64,000 nt of DNA, taken from Aptenodytes patagonicus. Its lineage: Eukaryota; Chordata; Aves; Sphenisciformes; Spheniscidae. Where the stretch lies: positions 14,384,101 to 14,448,100 of the forward strand of contig NC_134950.1 of NCBI RefSeq assembly GCF_965638725.1, given 5' to 3'. The position numbers were made by a program, and so were the translations under genes. The notes under the pieces are model-generated. The model was not told the origin of the DNA, searched no databases, and was given only the letters and a program-made list of their open reading frames with translations. Positions within the stretch are counted from its first letter, which is position 1. Every line of letters begins with the position of its first letter. Below are positions 35,701 to 50,700 of the stretch, in pieces.

Positions 35701-38700
35701 GTTATAGTATATTCCAGTGTACAAATTCAATCTTGTGCTTTTAAAACTTGTTGGCATTATATCCTATCTTTAGGTACACAACCTATGAAAAAGGAAAAAA
35801 TTATTATGTATTAAAACTTGGAATTTGGGTGTTTCTGTGCTCATATGCTCCCATTTACTATTCACGTCCTATTTTCAGAAGCTTCCAAGCAAAGTAGATG
35901 AGTTTACTGCTCCTAACATTCTCAGTCTTGGTAGTGGTTCCAGGGAATTTTTGTGCTATTATTGCCAAAGATCAAGAACTGCATAAAAATATGTTCTCAA
36001 TATATTTCAGTGTTTTAGCAAAGTTTTTTAGATGTGGAAGGCTAGGGATATAAGCATGGTGTTTGACATACCTAGACTTATAGGATGATCCTGGCATGGT
36101 TAATTACCCTTCATTCTTCCAAGTAAGGTACTGTAATTTGGGTTGAATGCTGTTTTTTCTGTGGGTGGTGAATAGAGAATGGTTAGATGAAAGTAAAATC
36201 CTGAAATGAGATCATGTCTGCTTCGTGTGGACTTCAGATTCCATGGAAGAGTGGAGTCCACAGCCAAAAGTTAATTTACTCCATTGTGGTGCAGTAATGC
36301 TGCAGATAGCTTTATGCTTGATTGCGGCTCTGTCCCCACAGTGGTGGAATTCATCAGTGGTACACACCTAAATGCTCGAAATTCTGGAAAAAAGTGATCA
36401 GTAATTCAAACACTTTCTCTTCAGGTATAGAATTGTGCAAGCTTTTGAAGAACTCTGTGTACAAGGATTAGAATTAAGAAAGTGTTTTACAGAGTTTAAA
36501 AATCCATTTTGAAAAAGTATAAAAGCTGTAGTGTAAAGATGCAAAACAAAGGTTATTTTTTAATTTGACTGGTCAGTCCTCCAGTATCTGAACATAATCA
36601 CATTAAATAGTAAGAAGATAACATCCTGCTCATGACTGCTGTAATAGCAGACACGTGCATGTTCCTGTGCATTTCAGTAGAAAACAATTAATCTAAACTA
36701 TAACTGAAGTGACGGTATTACTTTGGAATGAAATGTGCAGTCAATTAGCAGCTAATATATAGTAGTTTGAACAGCTCAAACCTGATTACAAAAATTTGTG
36801 TCTGCACCCTAAATAAATGAATGATGGTAACATTTAAAAAAAATTGTTTCTAGGGACTAAAAAGTATAATACATATTTCTGTGGTTTGGTGTATTAAAGC
36901 CAAAACTCTAGCATCTAGTATTTTATGTGATATTTAAAAGAGCTTAAAATAAAACTATTCCTATCCATCAAGCTAAGAGGGGGGAAAATACCATTGCCAA
37001 GCTAAAATCTTACTACATTTGGAAAAGCAACATAAAAGCAGAACTGCAATATATGAGGAGGCAGATCTTAAAGACATCTTCAGAGTAAACATACAAACTT
37101 AATCCAAAATTTTCCAAAACAAGAATTTTTAATTGGTATTCCAATAAGCGTAAATATTGCTCTTACTGGGAAGTAAAGAGCACTGAGCATTTCTCATTTA
37201 ATTTACTGGGGATTATTACTGCTTAAGTCTTTTTGATCATGGATCAATTCTATAAGAGCTTAGGTTTAGGTTCTGGTTTTTGAAATCTAATCTTTACTCC
37301 TCCTTTTTCCCCTCACTCCTTTAAAAACACAAAAAAATACTCGGTTGAACATGCATCATGAAATTTGGTATAGAAATCCTATAACTTCAGGAGTTGGTTT
37401 TTGTAGTTCAGCATGTACTTTAAGAATTAACTGGGTATTTCTGACAGGAGGAATCTCAACTATTTTTCCAATGCCTATGCTGCTGCAGTCAGTGCTGTGG
37501 ACCCAGATGCTGGAAATGGAGAACTCTGCATTAAGGTTCCCTCGGAGTTGTGGAAACATGTTGATGGTAAAGTAAAGAGACCATACTGAAAGCTTAATTT
37601 AAGATGACATTGAGCTGTTAGCTACGAGTTTGCATAGGAAGATAGTAGATTTAAATAAATAGAAATAGCATTACATTATGAAATGGTGGTTACTGTTTCC
37701 TTTTTTCCTCACCTATATCTTTCCAGCTGAAGTCTGAAAAATACCTGCATACTTCTTGGTAATATGGAGAAGTGGTTGCAAGGTTTCTGAACAGCCTTTA
37801 CAAACCAACTCTTGGGTGGTCATGAGCTCAGAAGTATACATGAGGATGTGGGTGTAATGGAGCATTCTGGGTGCTAAATTATAACTATTTGAAGCTGCTT
37901 ACAATATACATGAGCCAACAAAGAAAAGGATTTACAAGGATACACCTGTATACGTGTTGTTTAAAAAGCTATATTCATTTTTTTCCCATCTCACTTTGAA
38001 GAATGGTTGGTTTAAAACTGATCCAGTAGTGAAAAGTAGACTGTTTTATAAACTGGTATACTAGATCCTGGAACAAGTAACTTCTTTAATAAATTACCCT
38101 CCAACATTGATTATTTTCTTACATGGATTTTATTAGTTTCTTGTATTGGTTTTCTTATATGGTTTTATCAGTTTTTCCTGTGGATTTGTGAGACCTGAGA
38201 GAGAAAAACCAACTATATCATGAAACTGACTCACACAGTGTTGTCAGGTACACCTCAATGGGAAAGACACTTTTGTTTATTTTAATTTTTGTTTAAGTTC
38301 CTGTTGTGGCTACTTGCAAGCCTAGAAGGGAAAATACTCAAACAGGCATAATTTTTCTTTTCAAAGTTTGAATGCCAAAATATGGTGAGACTTGTTAGGT
38401 AAATTTCATCATATGCCTGAATTTCTTTTCTTGCCAGCCTATTCATAGGTGAGATTTCTGTGAAACTAAACCAAGGCAAAGACATTTCAGTTACAGGAAA
38501 AGCTTTAACTATAATAAGAGGTTTTAAGAAACTGCAAATGACAATAACGTCTTTAAAGAATGTGTCTGTTACATGCAGTTTTTGTAGAAAATTATTTCAG
38601 CAAGGTACAAAAGAGGTCATGGTTAGGGTACAATCACTGTATAAAGATTCTTTACTATTGGGGAGTTGGAAGATGAAATGTAACTCCAATTGCAGTTTTT

Positions 38701-41700
38701 ATTAATGAATAAAGATTCTTATAAATTCATATCCTGTAAGTTAAGCTTAAGAGGTCTCAGTTTTGTAAGCTTTTGAGCTGTGCTTTGTAAGCGGACCTGG
38801 AGGTCCATGAGAGTGAAGTAAACGCATAATCTTGAAAGACCAAGAGTCTATTCTGAAATAACTTTCATGTAAGTTGTATATATTTACTCTAATTTTGGTC
38901 TTGGTATGGCAGAGTTGAAAGTCCTGAAGGTGCATATAAACTTTTCTCTGGACCAGCCAAAAGGAGGCCTTCATTTTGTGGTACCCAATATGGAGGGCAG
39001 CATGGCAGAAAGAGGGGCTCATGTCTTTTCATGTGGTTATCAAAATTCTACAAGGTAAGAAAACTGTCTTTGAATGTTAGACTGTATTTCCTATTTAATC
39101 TCAAAGTGTAGGAAATACAAATAATTTCTTTGAATTCTTGTAATTTTGAAAAATTCTAAAACTTATTTTGTGCTTGAATGGAGCTTGCCAATGTGAAGTA
39201 GCATCTAATGATTAGTAATTAGGATTTCTAGTCTTTATAGCTCAGCAGGAAGTAATGGCAAAGAAACTTGTAGTGCTTTATGAAATCAGTGTATAGTAGG
39301 AGTCAGTATGTCAACATGCAAAGTATTTAAGAATATAGTTTGGAACTTGAGAAAAAAATCATCTGTGAAAAAGAGAAGTATAATTGTTAACCATTTTTCC
39401 CCCAATCCTAACTTTCCTAGATTTTGGTTTCCTTGTGTTGATTCATATTCTGAGTTGTGTACCTGGAAACTTGAGTATACTGTAGATGCTGCAATGGTGG
39501 CTGTTTCAAATGGAGATTTGGTGGAAACTGTATATACCCACGATATGAGAAAGAAGACTTTTCATTATATGCTGACTATTCCAACTGCAGCTTCTAACAT
39601 CTCCTTGGCGATAGGACCTTTTGAAATCCTTGTTGATCCGTACATGCATGAGGTAATAATCTTCACAGAGGCCTCCCTTTTTTTAATTTTTTTTTTTTTG
39701 TAAGGAACTAGTGACTGTTTTTGTTGCAACCAGTATATATTGATCAAATATGGGTATGTCTAGATACAACCTCCGTTAGTACAGTTATATGATAAAACTT
39801 GTCTAGTAATGCCTGTATTTACAAAGCCTTTTAATGAGCAATAATTCTATTTATGCCTGAATTTATGGGGATAATTTAGTTGGAGTTGGTAGCAGGTATA
39901 TTTCTCAAAATAGCTTTAAACCCATCCTGTTGCTGGTAGTAGATGAAAATTATTGCTACACAGTTGAGTAGTCTTCTGAACTAAATTTGACATTGAGTTT
40001 TCATTCTTAACGGATTGTTGCCATAATGTTGAAGTCCACCAGTTTATATTTACATCTGTAGTTTCAGATTGGGTAAGGATGGATTTGGCAGGCAGATTAA
40101 GTTACCAGTTCAGCATAAAGACTGGCCTGTATATTCTTCTTTTGAAAGCATGATAGGAAAATACTGGGAAATAGCTATGTTTTACTTGATCCAAAGGCAA
40201 ACATGAGATTTTAGTCCTCAGCGATGGTATTCTGTTGACTTTTACTGGTGGGACATACTCACTTGTGAAAGATAAGTTGTTAAAAAAAAAAATCAGTTGT
40301 TGATATTTGAAAAGCCCAAACTGATAAAGTTCTGTAGAGTTCGACTTCTGTAGAGCTGACTTGAAGTTATATATCATTCTCAACTTGGTTCCTGTGTCAC
40401 TGCTGAAGTCGGTGTTGTTGGCAGCATCATAAGTTTGTGGAAAAAACAGTAACATTAAAGGTTACTTGTAGTTTTAGCTGTAACGAGTCTTCTGAACAGT
40501 AGCACTGCTTGACTGATTTGAAAATAGTTAATTCTTTACTGCATAAAAGAAAAATGTTATCTCCAAAAGACATTGGATTGCAAAATCAAAGAAAAATGTC
40601 ATGTGTTTTTAAATGATAGATATCACTAGGTAGACATTGTTATTGTGCATTGTCTGCTAAAAATTATTTTCCTGTTGTTGCTCTCACAATTAAGATGGAC
40701 ATCCTTGCACTTTTCTGCCATGATAGTCATTATCACAACTTGAAAATGCTTTTTTCTGTTAAATTTACAGCAGCTATATTTCTGTTGTGTTGTGGGTTTT
40801 TTCGGTTATGTAATATACTTGATATTTATGGATTTAAATATATTCGTTAGTCTTGTACTAAATTTTCCTTTGTTTGCAGGTGACTCACTTTTGCTTACCA
40901 CAACTTCTCCCATTGCTCAAACATACCACATCATACCTTCATGAGGTGTTTGAATTTTATGAGGAGATTCTTACCTGCCGCTATCCGTACTCCTGTTTTA
41001 AGACTGTTTTTATAGATGAAGCTTATGTTGAAGTAGCTGCTTATGCATCCATGAGTATTTTCAGGTTAGTATTTGAGAAAATTACACCTTCTCAATCCAC
41101 AGGCTTAGAAGCTCTAGATCCAAGACTACTGAGAAATATGTGAAGCTCTTACTATTTTTATAGCCTGAGTTTTGGGCACTCTAGTTTGAGAAGGCTGGCT
41201 TTTGTTGACATTACAGGCTTTTAACACCATTTCCAATTTTATCTGTTACAAAGATGTTGGATTTGTATCTTCTTTAAGAAAAAATTGGCAGTGGTTTTCT
41301 TTCTGAATTAGAAACACCATGTTTAAATATTTAAGATCAAATTAAGTGCAGAAGTTTGATTATGTTTTATTTTTCTTCAGCTGGGATTGGGTAGCAGGAA
41401 TCCAAAAGAGTTTCAGCAATCCAAAAGAGTTTCAGCAGTTAAAACGAACTACTTTGGCTCTACACAGAGGGTTGCATATAGATGATAATAGCAAGAGATA
41501 TGCCTGGATTAAGGGTATTTAAAAAAAATGTTACTATCGCATTGGAAAACCAGTGAAGGAATTATTTTATTGTATTTGTTTTGGCTTTTAAAGCAAGGTG
41601 TCTATTTTGTTTCTTTGGAGCTTGTGCTCATATTGTGTTATTTTCTTTTTATGGGGGTCCAGCACAAATCTCTTACACAGCGCAATGATTATAGATGAAA

Positions 41701-44700
41701 CTCCACTGACAAGGAGGTGCTTAGCACAGGCCCTGGCCCAGCAGTTCTTTGGATGTTTTATATCCAGAATGTCCTGGTAAGTATTTTACCATTGTACTCT
41801 CTAGAAAATGGGGAAAATCTAGGAAACTAAAATTTTAATTTGCATGTTGCATTTTATCAGAAGAATAAGTGAAACAGTAACAGTAGAAGAACGAGAAGAA
41901 AAAAAAAGGTAGAATAGTAAAACCAGCTCAATAAATGAAAATCCATGAGATTTTTTTGTTTGTTTGAGAGGGGAATGTGAGATATCACGGTTCCAAAGAC
42001 TGTAGAGATTGAATATGTCTTCTCTCAAAAATTGTTGCTACTGAATGTTGTAGTGTGCTTTGGCACCTGGAAATTTAGAGGGGAGACTCTTTTGTGTCAT
42101 TAGTAAATTCCTGTCAGATATTTTGGATGAAGAAGTGTAGCCTGCATAGAATCATAGAATAGTTTGGGTTGGAAGGGACCTCTAAAGGTCATCTAGTCCA
42201 ACCCCCCTGCCATGACCCGGGACATCTTCAACTAGATCAGGTTGCTCAGAGCCCCGTCCAACCTGACCTTGAATGTTTCCAGGGATGGGGCATGGGAATT
42301 ACTTGTGGAGCACAGAACTAATAAATTACGAAGAAAGTTCAGGGAGGGGAATGCAGAAATTAGTGTCAAATGGGCAACTTCATTGGGGTGGTAAGCTGCC
42401 TATAACTCCACCCCTCAGAAAATGTCCCCCAGCTGGCTCTTGCAATTCTGATCAATGTTTATTGTAAAGCCTTTTGCATACACTTTATATATCAGGGACA
42501 AGGAGCCCATTACTTTTTTCATGGCAAAAGTGTATGTCCCAGAGTATCCTTGGCTTAAAAAAAAAAGAAACCAGCATGTTTTTAAATTGATGTTTGTACT
42601 ATTATAATTTCTCTTGCTCTCTTCCTTCTTTCTAGTCTACGCCCATTGTGAAGACAATTTTTTCCACCCTCGTAACGACTCCCTTTGTTTCTGTCTTTAT
42701 TTTATTCACTTTATCATACTCTGTATGTCATTCTTATGTTTAGAATTCTATTTCATGATAATTTTGTAGGTTTTGTCCATACTTTTCTCTCTTAGAACAC
42801 AGCTCTCAAAAAAGGTGTTTAAATGGGTGTCCACCAAATTGTGAGATAGGTATTTTGTCTACCTGCTGTCCAAATCTTTTGCATTGCATTGAGATGTTTA
42901 TCAAGAAATTAAGATCATACAGATTAGCAGTTGTTTTAACTTTAGTGTCCATTTCCTCTGTTTTATTGTTACTGTTTCAGCTAAAATAGTTTGGTTTTAT
43001 ATTTTAATCTGGACTTCTGTGGTAAAAGTTCAGTTTTCACTAGCTTTTCAGTTTCATCAGTCCTGTCCAGGTGCCAAGTTACATAAATTGGTTCACAGCT
43101 CATCAGACTCCTATTGACTTAGAGAAGTTATATAACCTGCTGAAATTTGTGGCTATTTTGAGCTGGTCAAAAATACCACTCCTTACAAAATACCTTCTGA
43201 AGTGCTATAATTCATGCTTCTTTCTTATTACAGGTCAGATGAATGGGTGCTAAAGGGAATCTCTGGTTATATTTATGGCCTTTGGATGAAAAAAACCTTT
43301 GGTGTTAATGAGTATCGCCACTGGATTAAACAGGTAACAACATAATAATAGTATTTTCTATATCTTTCAGACATTTTACATCAAAGAAGATTCAATACAA
43401 AACCAGAATATAATATGGTTTTGCACTGCAATCTAAACAAATGTTTAGTAGTGACAAAACTTAGAGCTAAAATATTTTTACCACTTGCTGCAAGGAAAAA
43501 CACCAAACATAGTAACCAAAATACATTTCCGTGACTGCCTTATGAATAATAACTGTCTCTCTGTGCAATTAGTTTTCCTCTTTTTGTTTGGGCTTTTGCA
43601 CAAAAACAGAAAGAAAAAGTAAAAAAAGATTGTACTTTTTTAAACACTTAGAATAGAGTGTTTAAAGAGATATGTGGTGAATTTGTTATACTGTGATGGC
43701 CATCCATATAGCTTAGAAGGGCTCTAGTGTTAGCTTGGATCAGTAGTGGATCAGGTATCTTTTAGTATCATTAAGTACTAAATGAAATAATGAAACAATA
43801 AAAAATCCCTGTTGAAGGGATTTTCTTTCTTGGAAAATAAATTTCTGTCTATATGTTACATTTCCAAATGTAATGCTCTAAGGCAGGTACTTGCTAGTGA
43901 TAGCAGCAGTGACTCTTCATTCTTTGCCAGTAACAGTCATTCACAGAAAGATGTATGTCGTCTTCCTCTTCCTCTCGTCACATTGTTTTACCCTTCGTCT
44001 TCCAAAAACTAGATTACTAACCCCATGGGCTCCATTTATATCCCTTACTCGCATGGGGACCCAATACCATATCCTTACCTGCCTAATGTACATTGAGCTC
44101 ATCAGTCGTGTGCTGTCTGTGCTAAAGGTGTGGGTGCTATAGAGAACTGGATGGTGCTATAGCAGAACTGGATGAAGGTCCACCTGAGAGTTCACTGATG
44201 CGTGCAGCAGAAGTTGCTTCTGGATACTAGTTGCTGATGTTCTTCCCTATGAGTTAGTTAAGTGCTTCCACATAGAACTAAGAGGTGCTGCTGTCATAGC
44301 CTCCAGTTCTGCCCTTACTGCTTTGAGTGTATTATCAATGTATGAAAGTGTGTAAGTTGATATGAATCAATAAATATCAATACATATCAACATCTGGAAA
44401 TTCCTTGACTAACATTGGGTTGCAGACAGATATCAATTCACTCTCCCTATGCTCAAGCTGACCCGATTTGATTGAAAAGCCATGTTGACTGTTGGGTGAC
44501 AGTAAGCCCGTGCAAACATCCTGCCTTGAAGTGTGCTTGTTAACATGGGCACAGCACCACACAAATTCAAACTCATGTTCCAGTTCAGAGCTGCTTCTGT
44601 ATGGCTTGGGCATGGGTCAAGGTGAGCTTCTATATGTTGCAGTCTACTGTGTAGGTATACCCAGTATTACTTTCCACTGCAAGGAAATGGTGATCACCTT

Positions 44701-47700
44701 TATTTCTTTTGGTCAGAGGCCACTTATTTATTGAACAATAATACTCTTTAGATATATTGTAGTTAAATATTGTTGTGGGTTACCCACAATCCAGACCCAG
44801 AACAAGTATTAACTGCTTATTTCTACTGTTTTATTGTTGTTTGCTATGCTGAGGAACATCCCTGATTTCAAAATGCTCTGTGTTTGTAAACCACTTATTA
44901 GGAGGTATGCCTTGAACAATGATATGAAAAGCTTTCCTGTCATCTTCAAATAATTTCTCTGCTTTTCAAAATGATGCTTGCTTACGTATGTTGTATTTTT
45001 TAGGAGTTAGATCAAATAGTGGCATATGAACTGAAGACTGGTGGAGTTTTACTGCATCCAATATTCGGAGGAGGAAAAGAGAAAGACAAGTATGTTTATT
45101 TAAGCCGCAAGTCATTACAGGGTATGTTTTTATGGGGCCATTAATATATGCCTTGGGTGTGTTGTGTAGCACAAGGCCAAAGGCTGAAGAACTTCAGCTA
45201 TCCAAGGCATGTATTATCAGTCTCATAAAGTACATCTTGACTATATTGTATCACTGTTGTTTTATTTTTCTTTCACTTTAAGTCGCAAGGAATTAAATAT
45301 AATGAATGTTTTTAATGCTGTTATGAAACTACTTTTTAGTAAGAGGATGAGGGAGAATATGGAGCCAGAATTTTGACCTGAGCTATTTCTGGAGTGGTTA
45401 GTAATCTTTAGGCTTTTTACAGTATCATCGGTTTTCTTTCTCTTTGCTCTTTTTCTTTCCACTCTCAGTTACCACCTTGCAATCTTATACTGAGATTTCT
45501 TATCAATTGGAAAAAAAGTATTAGATCAGTCATCTGTGAAGTAACATTGGTAACTGTGAACTGGCTGGGTTTGTATTTTCCCAGTAACTGTAGCTTCAGT
45601 ATTGCCAGCTTAGGAATTTTCCCTTTACCTCTTTCATGATACTCCTGTACCCACTGAGTAGTGCTAACCACTGGAGGTAGAAAAGTATTACTAGAAGCCA
45701 GATCAGCAAGTTGATCCAGGTTTCAATGACAGCCTTTTGCCGGATTTTTCTTTTCTTGGATAAATTAATCTAGTTATGACACAGCCTTACAAAGAGTTGC
45801 TCTTTGGAAGCTCATGAGCAGCACGTGCAAAACTGTGAGGTTGAACATGTGCAGGTGGAGTGGGAGACTGTGTGAATTTCTTAAGTCTTTACTGCAGCAG
45901 AAGCCCCTGCATTATGAAAATACAACCTAAATTGTCTGCAGCAGTGGTTCTCTTGCTTTTGAGTGTGTGCAAATCCAGGTTTTGTTCATCTAAAATTAAA
46001 ACTCTGGATTTAGAACTGCATGAAGTATACGAAATACCCATTTAAAATTTGAATAGTGGTCTTTTTTGAGAGATGAAAAAAGAAGAAAGTGTTTTCTGAA
46101 ATCGGGAATAGGACATATTGCCTAGTTTCCCAGCCAGGTGAATCCTCAACAACTACCATGTTTTCTGGATGTTGACAATCACAGATGTAGCTTGTGTATG
46201 TGTATGCATGCCAAGCCATTACTCAGTTTTGCTTGCCTGCTCATGATGGATTTTGATTTAGTTCACTGTCCTGTTCTTTCAAGTAGTGAAGCAGACCGAG
46301 TACCTAGATGTTTTTGTTACATCTACCTCTGAAAAGCAAGTTACAGCTAGCTGCAGTCATTTTAGGCATCCTGTTGGTGATGATGTCTTTTTTTTTTTTT
46401 TTAAGGAAAATTTGGGGTACTGAATTAGGTCTTGGCAGACTTTTTAATTGGCAGCGTTACAATTTGGCAACATGCTCTCCTATACAGATAAACTAAATTC
46501 ATATTAATAGGATCAGATGAAACTAGAGAAAAAGGGCACATTTTTAAAAGAGGCAATTCACTAAAACAAAAGTGTCTTTGTAACTGTTAATTTTATTAGT
46601 TTTAATTGTATTTATTGTAGGTTTGGACACAAATAATTGACAAAATCCTGTTCTAATGCTCTTAAGTGTAGTTTTCCTCTATGTGATGTATCACTGTTAG
46701 CTGTAGAAACATAGAGTGTCTATTTCACTACTTCATTGTATTACAGCTTGTTAATAATAATCATAACATCACTTAAATATAAATTACAACTTGCTGTTTC
46801 TTGTAGATTGCAAAGTTCCCTTGTATGTAAATTAAGTATGTGCTCCTGAATCTGGGAAATTATTTGTATTTAGGGAGGTATTTTCATAATGATGTCTAGG
46901 ACATTTCTTTCCAATGTATTTTTTTGCATTTCTTTGTTCTGGTTGTTACGATATGGTTTCCTGCCAAGCATATTTGCATTACAGCAGTCCCAATTAGTAA
47001 TAATAATATGAAAAAACCACTAGGTTAATTAACAATCTCATTTTTCAACTAAATTAGCAGCAGAATATGGAAATAAATCGTTGGAAAAAAACCCCACTTC
47101 TTTCAGAAACATGAATTAATTTCTGTGCAAAACACAGGTCTCACAGATTCTTCCTGTTTATGTCTGGTGAAACACAAACACTGCTCTCCAGAGCAGTTTT
47201 TTAAAAAAACCCCAAAAACTCCCAGAGCTTGGGAAAATGAAAGAAAGGAAACTGCAGGTTAACTGCTGTATGTATGAAAGCTTCAAAACAAAGCTGTGTG
47301 TGTTACCTTTTCATTTTTTGTTCTCCCCTCTCAGATTTTGGTTCTCTTCAGTCTTTGAATGTGCTGGTACCACCCTGTTGTAAAAGTTAAAAAACTCAAG
47401 AAGTTTTTATAGATATATTTTGAATGGAAGAAGCACATTGACAGGTTTATGTTGAATGACCGGAGTGTGTTCGAGAGCACGAGCATTACAAATTTCCATG
47501 GAAGACCTAGTTCAATTTTCACTTTGACAAAGGTTCTAGGTCCATATTGCTAATTTTAATTCTAATTTGGTACCAATTTAGTAAAAGTTTTAGAAATACA
47601 ATGATTGAAGAAAAATATAATTGGAAGAAATGTTTTAATATTGAATGAACTACAAAACGTAACTGTCAAATGCAAACTTGTCTCGGTTTTGATTTGCAGT

Positions 47701-50700
47701 TAAATAATGTAACCAATACCAAAATCAATCAACAGTAAATTTAAGAAGGTCAAGATTGTGGGTCCTGGCCTGGTTGTAATTTTCAAGAAAATAATTTTAC
47801 CAAAGTCAGTCAACTGTATAATTTGAAGCTGGATAAATAGTTTTATACTGAGACCAAATTATTGTATAATGTTTGAGCCACAACCTCAGTTTCCTCCTTG
47901 CATTTCAATTCTTTCATGGTTGCTAACGCTTCCCTACCTCAGAATAGAGAAGTATCCAAAATAACAGGACAATTTTGATAAGGAGAACTTTAGCAATGGC
48001 CTATCAACTAGAAACAGCAAGTAGTAAACCTAAGTACCTTCTTATTCATATACTCAGTATACCTAAGAAGGGTAGTACTTGCTTAAATTTAGAAATACTT
48101 TTCTTTTTGTATCTTCTTAAGATGTTTAAACAGACATTCACGAGTAAAGTCAAGGGAGTCTCCCAGTAAATAGAAGGATGGAAAAAAAATATTAAGGTGT
48201 TGCAGCTACCTTGGTTCTTGCCATCTCCTGGAATCTTAAGAGCTGCAGATAAGGAGCTAAGTGCTGGTCCTGTCCCAGCAGAACGCTTTTTGCTGGCACA
48301 CGTCTTTCAACTGCATGGAAAGATTGGTCAAAGTTAAAATGGTTTGTTTAATAGGTCTTTGAAGGTTCTGGAAGACCAGTCTTTTCCTGAGGTAGCTGGC
48401 ATGAAAGATCAGGCTTACAGCACTTCTCTTTGATCGTTACAGTTCATGAATTATTTCATTCTGTCTTGCAGTGTTTCCTTCTAAAGTCTTTGGACAAATC
48501 AGGTGCCTGGTCCATCTGGAAATGGTTTAGTTAGATTATCTATAAGTGAGAATCACAAGGGAAGAATTTTGAGCCCAGAAATTTTAAGTAGCTGGCATTT
48601 TCTATGTCACAATGGCCAATTTGTGATTCTCCACCAACCGGCATAAAATAAGTCTGGATTCCCACTTCTTAAGAAGTTGGCCTGACATGGTGTGGGTCCA
48701 GTTTCTTAAGATGTTTGTTATTCATTCATGGAAAACACAAATGTCCTGTGAAAAGAACTGAAAGAAAAAACATAGCACAACAAAATACAGTTGCTACAGA
48801 CTTAGTTCATCAATAAAATAAAGTCAGACTTCTTATTATCTCCACTTCTCAAACATTTGAAAGGGGGCAAAAAGGTCCTATTTTTCTCAAGAATTACAGT
48901 CCTACAGCTACTTTTCTACTTTAAAACTGGGCTACAGGTCAGAATGTTTGTGTTCTGAAATGTAAAACTTGGTGGAGAAAATTAATTTTAAAGCTCATCA
49001 AAATTAAATCTTTTGGTGTTTTATTGCTGTACAGCCATGAAGGCTATCCAGAAATCAGTTCTGTTTTTAAAAGTTTCAGGGTTTCACCATTTGTTTGTCT
49101 TCTGATATGGAATGAAATTAAACCATTTAAAATATTTTGCTTATAGACGTGAAGGGCATGTGTGAAGGAGCACCACAGATAGTTCAAGTTATGGAAACAG
49201 TGTGGCAGCTGTAACGTGATGCTCTGCCTAGTCTTCCTTGGCATGTTATCTGATTTAGAAGACATCAGTTTGCCAAAGTATTGAAAACATAAAGTTGCTA
49301 ACTAAAATAAAAACAAGCAATTCCTTTGGCTCATCACATGAAAGCCTGCTGTGAATTTTAAAACTCTTACTTTTCTTTAATTGCAACAATTGTTTATTTA
49401 AATACAAAATATTCACTATGTACAATCACTTTGAAATGGAAGTGGAGCGCGGGGAATGTCAATTCATGACTAATTTCCAGACTCAAGTCACAGATTCCTT
49501 GCTCTGGTTGCTACTGCTACCACTGTCTTTACAGTAATACATAGCATGTATTACCTGTCATTATTCTCTATACAGTACTTGCTGTATGCCAGGTACATAC
49601 ACCCATGTCACCTTTCTGTACAAGTGTGCGGTCATTTTAAGTATGTCATAATATATAACTTTAAAGCAGTAGAAGAGATCCTAAATAATTGTTGGTGCAG
49701 CTATAATCTTGGTTGCTAAGGTATATTTTAAGTTTCATTCCATAAAATGCAAAATAGAGAGCTGGGGTTTTTTTATTTTTATTTTTCAGCCCTGCATCAC
49801 ATTTACATTTTTCTATCAAACACCCTCATACGCTCTCCTGGGAATATTACACTATGTTCCAGTGTAAAGCACATCTTGTTATGAGACTGATTGAGAACAG
49901 AATTAGCATGGAATTCATGTTACAGGTAGGTATTTAAATGATTATGTGGAATGTAGACAACTTTTTGTCTTTAGTTGCATTTCTATTCATTAAATGGCAT
50001 TTAATAAAGAACAAAACAGGTCATCATAGGATTCCATTTGTATTTTCAGTTTTAGCAGGATAGAACAAACATAAAATGTAGGTCATTTGTGTTAGGATAA
50101 GGTTAGCTATTATTCTTATGCATAACTTGTAATACTTTTTATATATTGCATATTCTCTTTAATGTTAAGCTATTTCATTGCTTTGGGTTATTGTGATTGG
50201 TTGTTAACACTGAGGACCTGTTTTGCTTCCCCTGACTGGTGTTGCTGTGAGCTAATCTAATCAAATGATAAATAATGAAAGTAATGAGAATCCAGCTTCT
50301 GCTCCTCTCCACTGTATAAAATTTTCAGTGCTAGAGGGAGCATAGATATTTATATTAGAAGAAGCAGTTGAAGAGAAGGTGGTCATTTTATTCTGAAGTG
50401 CTAAACTTCTACAGAGTTGTAGTTTTTCTTCTTTAATAAATATGTTTTGTGACATGCTTTAAAAAAGATAGGGTGCTATAAACACCCAGTTAGAAACTGA
50501 GCGATACCTTTTCCTGTCAACTTCAGGTTTTGGGATGGTTTTTTTGTTTGTTTGTTTGTTTTGTTTTTTGAAGGATAACATGTATGTGCTTGTGCTAGAG
50601 CTATTATAAGCAGTTGTCAGGTTGAAAATACAGCAGATGCACCTTTTTTAAAGCTTTCATTACATAAATTTTAATTATTCTTTGCCATTTTTAGAAAGGA

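Larger units (their letters stand above)
29296..37447 (+). other. TAF2: TAF2 intron 4 (8.2 kb)
   Basis: The largest intron. Apart from the CR1 pair at 30.8-31.3 kb and an AT-rich run with TATATA repeats at about 34350-34410 I see no further element. ORFs up to about 108 codons inside look like chance. Confidence 0.75.

Noticed and set aside
39308-39703. 131-codon ORF starting upstream of TAF2 exon 7
   Set aside because: It is exon 7 plus read-through into both flanking introns; the conserved part starts at 39421 and ends at 39652.
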